Made by a program: the position numbers and the translations under genes
Shown here: positions 1-12,667 of the stretch, one piece after another
Position numbering within the stretch: the first letter of the stretch is position 1
Layout: each line of letters starts with the position of its first letter
Notes under the pieces: model-generated
The model's input: the letters and a program-made list of their open reading frames with translations, nothing else
Databases searched by the model: none
What the model was told of the DNA's origin: nothing
Assembly: GCA_002371715.1 (NCBI GenBank)
Contig: DFGF01000145.1
Location: 42,378-61,824, forward strand
DNA: 19,447 bases
Direction: 5' to 3'
Source of the DNA: Prevotella sp. UBA3757
GTDB taxonomy: Bacteria; Bacteroidota; Bacteroidia; Bacteroidales; Bacteroidaceae

Positions 1-695
1 TCTGCCTTCAGCCCTCCGACCTCATAAATTCCGTCGCGGGCAAAGGCCAGCAGTCCTTGCCTGGTGCGCAGCAGCGTGTAGATGTCGCCCTTGGCGGTCA
101 GCAGCTGTGCTGTGTTGTGTTCAACGCGGTAAAGCCCTTGTTCGGTTGGCACGTAGAGTAGGGTGGAGTCCATGTAGAGTTTGCGGTCGGGCGTCATCTG
201 GTCGAACAGTGCGCCCCGCTTCACGGTCATGAAACCGTCCTTTGTCAGCCGGCACAGTCGGCGTTGCTCCTCCTGCTCGTTCTCCAGGATAAAGTAGCCG
301 TCGGGCAGACTGCCGCTGTTGAAGTTGTTCAGGAGCCACCGCCCTGAGGGGTCTATCGGTCTGGGCCTGACACCGTCGTAGTCCGTCAGCCATTGTCGCC
401 GGAAGTCGAAGGCGCTGACCTGGCCGTCGGTCTCGCCAAAGCCCACGATGTTGTAGCGTTGGCCTTTCAGGAATGGGGTGAACGCGCGACCGTCGAAACG
501 CACGAAGCCCGACAGCGTACCTATATATATATAGCCGCGCGAGTCCTGATAGAGCCGTTCGGTCTGCATTTGGGGCAACCCGTCCTGCGGCGTATAGCGC
601 CGGTAGGTCAGGTGGCTCTCTGTCTGACCGTGAAGCGTGACCGTTGCCCACAGGATGGCGATGGTCACGAGTAGCGTGCGTTGAAGTCGTTTCAT
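1..695 (-). CDS. Two-component-propeller (reg_prop) sensor protein, N-terminal part, cut by the window edge
   Basis: I read an open frame from ATG at 695 down to base 1 without a stop (231 codons), so this is the N-terminal part of a longer protein. It starts MKRLQRTLLVTIAILWATVT, a basic start followed by a hydrophobic stretch, which fits a signal peptide ending near HGQ. Residues about 30-70 contain YTPQDGLPQ, then LYQDSRGYIYIGTLSGFVRFDG, the hallmark of the first reg_prop propeller blade in Bacteroidetes periplasmic sensors. Such proteins normally continue through 10-14 blades to a membrane segment and a histidine kinase or hybrid (HTCS) output, none of which is visible here. It is divergent from the surface-protein genes at 875 and 4215, so it may sense a ligand linked to them; that is inference. 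The other frames over this stretch give basic, low-complexity shadow peptides. Confidence 0.85.
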   Translation of the reverse strand, partial: MKRLQRTLLVTIAILWATVTLHGQTESHLTYRRYTPQDGLPQMQTERLYQDSRGYIYIGTLSGFVRFDGRAFTPFLKGQRYNIVGFGETDGQVSAFDFRRQWLTDYDGVRPRPIDPSGRWLLNNFNSGSLPDGYFILENEQEEQRRLCRLTKDGFMTVKRGALFDQMTPDRKLYMDSTLLYVPTEQGLYRVEHNTAQLLTAKGDIYTLLRTRQGLLAFARDGIYEVGGLKA

Positions 696-699
696 GGCG

Positions 700-730
700 C
701 GAAGTTACTAAAAAAAGTGGAAATGCCGAA
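700..730 (-). promoter_or_regulatory. Promoter of the propeller-sensor gene
   Basis: On the minus strand the -7 box TAACTTCG (700-707) matches the Bacteroidetes consensus TAnnTTTG at seven of eight positions. It ends only a few bases before the ATG at 695, so the transcript would be nearly leaderless. A TTCG at 727-730, 19 bp upstream, sits where the -33 TTTG box should be but is a weak match. Confidence 0.5.
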
Positions 731-761
731 AACTTTCCTCTTTTTTTCCCGTTTTCGCCCT

Positions 762-792
762 CAGTTCGTCACGCGGAGGGGCCAGTTCGTCA
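762..792. promoter_or_regulatory. Direct repeat in the divergent intergenic region, possible regulator site
   Basis: CAGTTCGTCA occurs at 762-771 and again at 783-792. The 21-bp offset is about two helical turns, so both copies face the same side of the DNA. The pair lies about 45-70 bp upstream of the -7 box of the gene at 875, a usual place for a tandem response-regulator or activator site. No protein can be assigned from the sequence. Confidence 0.4.
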
Positions 793-833
793 AAATTAAC
801 GGTTTCTGGATGTCGTGTTCGGACTATTTTGAC

Positions 834-841
834 TAAATTTG
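834..841 (+). promoter_or_regulatory. -7 box of the 1098-aa surface-protein gene
   Basis: TAAATTTG at 834-841 matches TAnnTTTG exactly and lies 33 bp upstream of the ATG at 875. No good TTTG is seen at the -33 position, which would fit an activator-dependent promoter served by the direct repeat just upstream. The short leader is A-rich, as is usual in this phylum. Confidence 0.6.
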
Positions 842-874
842 CGAAATAAGAATTAACTAAAACCTGTTACAAGT

Positions 875-3800
875 ATGAAATCATTCAGAACATTATGCCT
901 TGCCTTGGCTGCCTGCCTGACGGCGACTGCCTCGGCCCAGGACAAGACGAATCGCACCATAGAAGTTGGTGACGAGGTGGAAATAGCCAATCCGGAGTTC
1001 GACGACAGTAGCAACGGCTGGAAGTGGACCGGATGCAACCCCTCCGTCAGCGGCGAGGTGCTGGGCAACCGTGTCTGCTGGACGGGTAACACCACGCGTG
1101 CCTTCACAATGGAGCAGACCCTGGACAGCCTGCCCAGTGGCCTCTACCTGGTGCAGGTCAACGCCTACGACCAGGTGAACCGCAACGCCAACGACGCGGA
1201 GCGACTGGTGGCGGAGCGCGACACCATCCCCTCGTATCTCTATGCCAACAATCAGGAGGCACTGCTGAAGACCGTTTTCGACGACTCCCTCACCGGCCCC
1301 AACCGCTACCGCTGGTACCAGGGCCTCGCGATGAACTACTTCACCGGCGAGGGCTCGACGGCCTTCATGCCCGCCATCGGCGACGGCACGTCTGCTGCCT
1401 TCTCACTCAGCCACCATCCCTTCGTCTACCTGAACAGCCTGGTCGTGGCCGTCACCGACGGACGGCTCACCATCGGCGTGAGGAAGACCGATACCGACCG
1501 CGAGTCGCAAATCATCATGGACCACTGGCGCGTCACCTATCTTTCAGCGGACACCGTCATGCCCGCCTTGAACGGTCGCGCCTACAACCGCCACCTCCTC
1601 GACTCGGCGCTCACTGTGGCTGGAGGTTCAGCCTCCAGCCCAGCGGCAGTGTCTGGGGGTTCAGCCTCCAGCCCAGCCTCCGACAACGAAGTCCTGAACC
1701 GTCTCATTGCCCTCGATGACGAGCAGCAGCGCCAGTCCTACCCCCTGCTCGACATCACCGTCGAACAGCCCGGCATCCTCGCCGACGAAATCTTTGACCG
1801 GATGGGCAGCGACTTCAACCTCTCCGACCTCCGCCGCATCAAAATCAGCGGCCAGCTGAACGACGCCGACCTCACCACGCTGCGCGACCGCTGCCCCAAC
1901 CTCATCGAGGTGGACATGGCCAAGGTGCTGAACACCAGCTTCCTTGACAACCAGTTCCGCAACCACTACTACCTGCGCTACGTCACGCTGCCCGACTATC
2001 TGGAGACGCTGCCCGTCAACGCCTTCTCGCAGTGCTACAGCCTGGATGCCGTCGCCCTGCCCGCCACGCTGAAGCAGATAGGCAACGCCGCCTTCTACCG
2101 CTGCTACAACCTTCGCCAGGCCATCATTCCCGAGGGCGTGACGGCCATTGGCAATGAGGCCTACCGCGAGTCGGGCCTCTGGACGATACAGTTCCCCACG
2201 ACGCTGAAAGTCGTCAATCCCAGCCTCTGCTACTACTGCTACGAGCTGACCGACATCAGCTTCAATGGCCAGACCGACATCCAGCAGAGCTATGCCTTTG
2301 CCAACTGCACCCATCTGCGCAAGGTCGTGATGCCTGCGACGATGGAGCACATCTACAATGCCACTTTCCAGAACTGCACGCGTCTGGCCGATGTGCAGCT
2401 GAACGAGGGACTGGTAGACATCTGGGGCAATGCCTTCGACAACTGCAAGGCCCTGAAGCAGATGACCCTGCCCAGTTCCGTGCAGGGACTCTACGGCTGT
2501 CCGTTCACCAACTGCGACAGTCTGCAGAACCTGACCTGCCTCTCGGTGGCACCGCCTTTTACCATGCGTAATACATCAGGCGGCAGCGACCGCTGGAATC
2601 CTTTCGGCGGTCGCGAGGCCGACAAGGGGCGCACCATCAGCGTGCCCTACATCTCGCAGAACGTCTACAAGCAGACGGCGGGCTGGGACCTTCACAACAT
2701 CGTGACGCACCCCGCGCTGCCCAAGAACGTCTACATCAACATGCCTTACAACATGACGTGGCCGCAGGAACTGATGGTGCAGTGGATGCCCAACATACAC
2801 ATCACCCCCAACACGAAGAACACCGCATCCGACGGCGGCAACGGCGGCATGCTGACCTACGGGGCGCTCTACGTTGGTTCGCGGGCCTCGTTCTCGGCCG
2901 ACACGCTGAGCCTCTATTACAGCTATTACGCAGCAAAGGAGGGTGACAACCGCAAGTTCTTCACGCCGATGCTGGTGAACGGTACGGGACGTGCCAACAC
3001 CATCATCACCGAAATCAACGTCGCCAAAAACTTCTGGACGTTCTTCACCGTGCCCTACGACGTGGATCTGACAGCGATGACCAGCACGCACCCCACCGAC
3101 CCCTTCGTCATCCGCACCTACGACGGCGCGAAGCGCGCCAACGGACAGCTGGCCGAGGCCTGGGTCAACATTCCGAAGAACGGTACGCTGAAGGCTGGTC
3201 AGGGCTACATCATCCGCACCACCAACGGCGACTGGTACCAGAACTATAACAACTACTTCCTGCCGTCGGTGAACAACAGCGTGAAGCCCCGCTTCTTCAC
3301 TAATGAAGACGTGACTGTGACCTTAGCGGAGTATCCCACCGAGTTTGCCCACAACCGCTCGTGGAACTTCATCGGCAACCCCTATCCCTGCTTCTTTGAC
3401 ATCCGCGCCATCCAGACCACCAGTCCCATCACGGTGTGGAACCGCTCGGGGCAGTATGAGACCTACTCGCCGCTCGACGACGACTATATTCTCAATCCCG
3501 GTCAGGCACTCTTCATCCAGCGTCCGCTGGAGCAGAGCCAGGTCGTCTTCCTCAAGGAGGGCCGTCAGCTGGACTTGGCCATCCGCGACACAATTTATTA
3601 TAATAATGTTCGCGCGAGGGCTGCCGCAGCTCAGCCGCGGCGGGTGTATAACCTCGTGCTGTCCGACGGGCAAAACCCGACGGCACAGATGGACCGCACG
3701 CGCGTGGTCATTAACGAGCAAGCCTCGCCAAGCTATGAGGCTGGGCGCGATGCCAGCAAGTTCTTCAGCACGGAGCCGGGGGCAGCCTGTCTCTACACGG

Positions 3801-4171
3801 TTGCCAACGACGTGCCATACGCCATCAACGAGCGCCCGCTGGCCGACGGCGAGGTGCAGTTAGCATTGCAGACAGCCACCGGCGGCACTTACACGATTGC
3901 CTTGCAGACCAAGGCCGAGGGCGACGTCTGGCTCACCGACCGCGCCACGGGCATTGACACCAACCTTGCCGACTGCGCCTACAGCTTCAATGCCGGTGCC
4001 GGTACCGACAGCGGCCGCTTCGTGCTCCACTTCGGGGCCATGACGGGTGTGTCTGAAATTGTAAATAGTCAATCGTCAAATAGTAAATACTATGACTTGC
4101 AGGGCCGCCGCGTCAGCCAGCCCGCGAAGGGTCTCTATCTGAGAGACGGACGGAAGGTCATCGTCAAATAG
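875..4171 (+). CDS. Exported BspA-like leucine-rich-repeat surface protein (1098 aa)
   Basis: Signal peptide MKSFRTLCLALAACLTATA ends near residue 22 (SAQ). Residues about 33-225 look like the beta-sandwich (galactose-binding or CBM-like) domain common in Prevotella surface proteins, opening with NPEFDDSSNGW and closing with IIMDHWRVTYL. A Gly/Ser/Ala/Pro linker follows, with an 11-residue tandem repeat at 248-269. Residues about 318-560 are BspA-type (LRR_5) leucine-rich repeats, with elements such as LPATLKQIGNAAFYRCYNL. The rest is beta-rich, with Trp/Asn-rich stretches such as NRSWNFIGNPYPC. Residues about 1070-1098 form a tail (DLQGRRV...KGLYLRDGRKVIVK) resembling Bacteroidales C-terminal sorting tails. 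BspA proteins are known for adhesion and host-protein binding; the ligand here is unknown. It sits 43 bp before a second gene with a similar tail and is probably cotranscribed with it. Confidence 0.88.
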   Translation: MKSFRTLCLALAACLTATASAQDKTNRTIEVGDEVEIANPEFDDSSNGWKWTGCNPSVSGEVLGNRVCWTGNTTRAFTMEQTLDSLPSGLYLVQVNAYDQVNRNANDAERLVAERDTIPSYLYANNQEALLKTVFDDSLTGPNRYRWYQGLAMNYFTGEGSTAFMPAIGDGTSAAFSLSHHPFVYLNSLVVAVTDGRLTIGVRKTDTDRESQIIMDHWRVTYLSADTVMPALNGRAYNRHLLDSALTVAGGSASSPAAVSGGSASSPASDNEVLNRLIALDDEQQRQSYPLLDITVEQPGILADEIFDRMGSDFNLSDLRRIKISGQLNDADLTTLRDRCPNLIEVDMAKVLNTSFLDNQFRNHYYLRYVTLPDYLETLPVNAFSQCYSLDAVALPATLKQIGNAAFYRCYNLRQAIIPEGVTAIGNEAYRESGLWTIQFPTTLKVVNPSLCYYCYELTDISFNGQTDIQQSYAFANCTHLRKVVMPATMEHIYNATFQNCTRLADVQLNEGLVDIWGNAFDNCKALKQMTLPSSVQGLYGCPFTNCDSLQNLTCLSVAPPFTMRNTSGGSDRWNPFGGREADKGRTISVPYISQNVYKQTAGWDLHNIVTHPALPKNVYINMPYNMTWPQELMVQWMPNIHITPNTKNTASDGGNGGMLTYGALYVGSRASFSADTLSLYYSYYAAKEGDNRKFFTPMLVNGTGRANTIITEINVAKNFWTFFTVPYDVDLTAMTSTHPTDPFVIRTYDGAKRANGQLAEAWVNIPKNGTLKAGQGYIIRTTNGDWYQNYNNYFLPSVNNSVKPRFFTNEDVTVTLAEYPTEFAHNRSWNFIGNPYPCFFDIRAIQTTSPITVWNRSGQYETYSPLDDDYILNPGQALFIQRPLEQSQVVFLKEGRQLDLAIRDTIYYNNVRARAAAAQPRRVYNLVLSDGQNPTAQMDRTRVVINEQASPSYEAGRDASKFFSTEPGAACLYTVANDVPYAINERPLADGEVQLALQTATGGTYTIALQTKAEGDVWLTDRATGIDTNLADCAYSFNAGAGTDSGRFVLHFGAMTGVSEIVNSQSSNSKYYDLQGRRVSQPAKGLYLRDGRKVIVK
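1616..1681 (+). repeat. 33-bp in-frame tandem repeat (two copies), containing a 9-bp-stem palindrome
   Basis: Unit 1 is 1616-1648 and unit 2 is 1649-1681. They encode VAGGSASSPAA and VSGGSASSPAS in the linker between the N-terminal domain and the LRRs. Inside unit 1, GGCTGGAGG (1618-1626) and CCTCCAGCC (1632-1640) form a perfect inverted repeat around a 5-nt loop. In unit 2 the left arm has decayed. Confidence 0.8.
4057..4092 (+). repeat. Degenerate 7-bp tandem repeat at the C-tail junction
   Basis: By eye the units are AATTGTA, AATAGTC, AATCGTC, AAATAGTA (8 nt) and AATACTA, giving 36 bp in total and so preserving the frame. They encode residues about 1061-1073, directly before the sorting-like tail. 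It is one of four period-7 arrays in this window. Confidence 0.6.
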
Positions 4172-4198
4172 GTTGTCCCAGTTGTTCAAGTTGTCTTC
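4172..4198 (+). repeat. 9-bp tandem repeat between the two surface-protein genes
   Basis: GTTGTCCCA, GTTGTTCAA and GTTGTCTTC follow each other directly after the stop codon of the upstream gene. All share GTTGT. They fill most of the 43-bp gap before the next ATG, and no promoter or hairpin is obvious there. Confidence 0.6.
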
Positions 4199-4214
4199 TT
4201 AAAACATCACGACT

Positions 4215-11198
<6,984 letters not shown>

Positions 11199-11331
11199 GG
11201 CTGTAGCAAGTTGTCTGCGACTTCGGTTAAGTGTCGTAAAGAATGCGCGTCAGTGGCTTCCGTCGCTGACGCGCATTGTCGTTCTGGAGAAAAAACATGC
11301 CGAAATGTTTGGCCGTCTCGGACAATTGTCG
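11199..11331. other. Intergenic stretch before the queuosine promoter
   Basis: The gap from 11199 to the first ATG of the transporter at 11504 is 305 bp. This first part has no credible gene. It holds a terminator-like hairpin (11242-11277) and the -33 box of the downstream promoter; the rest shows nothing I can name. Confidence 0.6.
11242..11277 (+). terminator. Terminator-like hairpin after the giant surface-protein gene
   Basis: AATGCGCGTCAG (11242-11253) and CTGACGCGCATT (11266-11277) form a perfect 12-bp stem with a 12-nt loop, starting 44 bp after the stop codon. No T-tract follows (GTCGTTCTGG), so it is not a textbook intrinsic terminator. Its position at the gene end makes termination or 3'-end protection the likely role. 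Confidence 0.6.
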
Positions 11332-11339
11332 TACCTTTG
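11308..11339 (+). promoter_or_regulatory. Promoter of the yhhQ-queF operon
   Basis: TTTG at 11308-11311 and TACCTTTG at 11332-11339 match the Bacteroidetes -33 and -7 boxes exactly, with a 20-bp spacer. Transcription should start near 11345, giving a leader of about 160 nt, long for this phylum. Confidence 0.85.
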
Positions 11340-11344
11340 CAGCC

Positions 11345-11503
11345 GCAAAAGTTGGGGCACGATGGCTTCCGGCTTTAGGGGTACTTGTGAGCGTGCTCAC
11401 GAGTACCATGCGCCTCGGCAATTCGAGCAAGCTCGATTGCTCCCGGCTTTAGGGGTACTTGCGAAACCTGAGCGTCAGGCGGACCCCCTTTAACAAAACA
11501 AGA
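11345..11503 (+). promoter_or_regulatory. Structured 5' leader of the queuosine operon, candidate regulatory RNA
   Basis: The leader carries a 19-bp direct repeat (11369-11387 and 11443-11461). Three hairpins follow in order: a 12-bp stem with one G-U pair (11381-11392 with 11395-11406), a 10-bp stem with one bulge (11418-11428 with 11431-11440), and a 5-bp stem (11467-11471 with 11475-11479). The last part can form an H-type pseudoknot: AGGGG (11451-11455) with CCCCT (11485-11489), and CTTG (11458-11461) with CAAG (11499-11502), with an A-rich connector, just before the ATG at 11504. PreQ1 riboswitches are known upstream of queuosine genes and class I has this topology, but the conserved class I sequence was not found. 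A dispersed palindromic repeat is the main alternative. Confidence 0.4.
11369..11461 (+). repeat. 19-bp direct repeat in the queuosine leader
   Basis: CCGGCTTTAGGGGTACTTG occurs at 11369-11387 and 11443-11461, 74 bp apart. The similarity extends a few bases on both sides with mismatches. The first copy runs into a strong hairpin; the second runs into the possible pseudoknot next to the start codon. Confidence 0.8.
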
Positions 11504-12199
11504 ATGATGGTACAACAAGAAAAGAATCGCGTCAGCGTGCTTTTTATGCTTTTCGGCACGTTGTTCTGCGTTTGCCTGATAACGGCAAACGTATTGGAAA
11601 CAAAGCAATTGTCGTTCGGACCTGTCAACCTGACAGCGGGCATCATCGTCTTTCCCGTGTCATACATCATCAACGATGTGGTATGCGAGGTGTGGGGCTA
11701 CCAGCGTACGCGCATGCTCATCTGGATGGGCTTTGCCATGAATTTCTTCTTCGTGATGATGGGGGCCATAGCCGACTGGATTCCCGGTGCGCCCTACTGG
11801 CACGGCGAGGAAGGGTTCCACACCATCTTCGGACTGGCGCCGCGCATCACGCTGGCCTCGTTTGTGGCCTTCATCCTGGGCTCGTTCATCAATGCCTACG
11901 TCATGTCGCGGATGAAACTACAGTCGGAGGGGCACCACTTCTCGAAGCGCGCTGTGCTGAGCACCGTGGCTGGCGAGAGTGTCGACTCCATCATCTTCTT
12001 TCCGCTGGCGCTGGGCGGCGTCATCCCCTGGGAGGAAATGCCCTCGCTGATGATCTGTCAGGTGACGCTGAAGACGCTCTACGAGATTGCCGTGCTGCCC
12101 TTGACCATCCGTGTGGTGGCGTTTACCAAGAAGCACGACCATGAGGACGTCTACGACAAGGACATCAACTACAACATCTTTAATGTGCTAAAGTTATGA
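11504..12199 (+). CDS. yhhQ: Queuosine-precursor transporter, YhhQ family (231 aa)
   Basis: This is a hydrophobic protein with about six membrane segments, for example [40 protein letters not shown] and [20 protein letters not shown]. The pattern N-x-x-x-x-K near the end of the first segment, FP-x-x-YI-x-ND-x-x-x-E-x-x-GY, and the later [17 protein letters not shown] are typical of the YhhQ/COG1738 family, which imports 7-deazaguanine precursors (preQ0, preQ1 or queuine) through the inner membrane. I chose the ATG at 11504 (a second ATG follows at 11507). A longer frame from TTG at 11459 would translate the leader repeat and is unlikely. The stop overlaps the queF start by 4 bp (ATGA), so the two are translationally coupled. 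Confident of the family; which precursor is moved is not visible. Confidence 0.93.
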   Translation: MMVQQEKNRVSVLFMLFGTLFCVCLITANVLETKQLSFGPVNLTAGIIVFPVSYIINDVVCEVWGYQRTRMLIWMGFAMNFFFVMMGAIADWIPGAPYWHGEEGFHTIFGLAPRITLASFVAFILGSFINAYVMSRMKLQSEGHHFSKRAVLSTVAGESVDSIIFFPLALGGVIPWEEMPSLMICQVTLKTLYEIAVLPLTIRVVAFTKKHDHEDVYDKDINYNIFNVLKL

Positions 12200-12657
12200 A
12201 CAGAGAAAACGACCAGTTGCAAGCCCTGGGCCGCAAGACCGAGTATAAGATGACGTATGCGCCGGAGGTGCTGGAGACATTTGAGAACCGCCACAAGGAC
12301 AACGACTACTGGGTGCAGTTCAACTGCCCGGAGTTTACGTCGCTGTGCCCCATTACCGGACAGCCCGACTTTGCGGAAATCAAGATAGCCTACCTGCCGG
12401 GTGAGCGGATGGTGGAGTCGAAGAGTCTGAAGCTCTACCTCTTCTCATTCCGCAACCACGGCGATTTCCATGAGGACTGCGTCAACACGATTATGAAGGA
12501 CCTGGTGCGGCTGATGGACCCCAAGTACATTGAGGTCATTGGCATCTTTACGCCGCGTGGCGGCATCTCTATCTATCCCTATGCCAACTACGGACGCCCG
12601 GGAACGAAATACGCTGCCCTTGCAGAGCAGCGTATGATGAGTCGCCAGATGGTGTGA
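12196..12657 (+). CDS. queF: NADPH-dependent 7-cyano-7-deazaguanine (preQ0) reductase QueF
   Basis: This 153-aa protein is of the short, single-domain (type I, YkvM-like) QueF class. It reduces the nitrile of preQ0 to the aminomethyl of preQ1 in the cytoplasm, the last step before insertion into tRNA by Tgt. Visible signatures are [12 protein letters not shown] with the nucleophile Cys51 and Asp58, the QueF motif ESKSLKLY (residues 74-81) for NADPH binding, and FHED with His92 and Glu93 for substrate binding. It overlaps the transporter gene by 4 bp and shares its promoter and leader. The stop at 12657 is 10 bp from the stop of the convergent kinase-like gene, and no terminator is visible between them. 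queC, queD and queE are not in the window. Confidence 0.97.
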   Translation: MNRENDQLQALGRKTEYKMTYAPEVLETFENRHKDNDYWVQFNCPEFTSLCPITGQPDFAEIKIAYLPGERMVESKSLKLYLFSFRNHGDFHEDCVNTIMKDLVRLMDPKYIEVIGIFTPRGGISIYPYANYGRPGTKYAALAEQRMMSRQMV

Positions 12658-12667
12658 CTGACTATTC

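Noticed and set aside
121..651. Open frame on the minus strand near the left edge coding for an Arg/Pro-rich peptide
   Set aside because: The real gene is in another minus-strand frame (695 to the edge), which has a signal peptide and a reg_prop blade.
1661..2350. Open frame (229 codons) on the minus strand inside the LRR region
   Set aside because: It is a shadow of the plus-strand LRR codons. The repeated pattern in its translation only mirrors the LRR periodicity.
3592..3611. AT-only island in the 1098-aa gene
   Set aside because: It encodes TIYYNNV in frame with AT-ending codons. It is short, has no symmetry or promoter match, and fits local codon drift.
11459..11503. TTG-initiated N-terminal extension of YhhQ
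   Set aside because: It would translate the second 19-bp leader repeat and adds residues not typical of the family. Two ATG codons at 11504 and 11507 follow an A-rich leader.
11345..11503. A canonical preQ1 class I, II or III riboswitch
   Set aside because: Only the topology and context fit. I could not find the conserved class I loop and tail sequence, so I list it as a candidate structured leader only.
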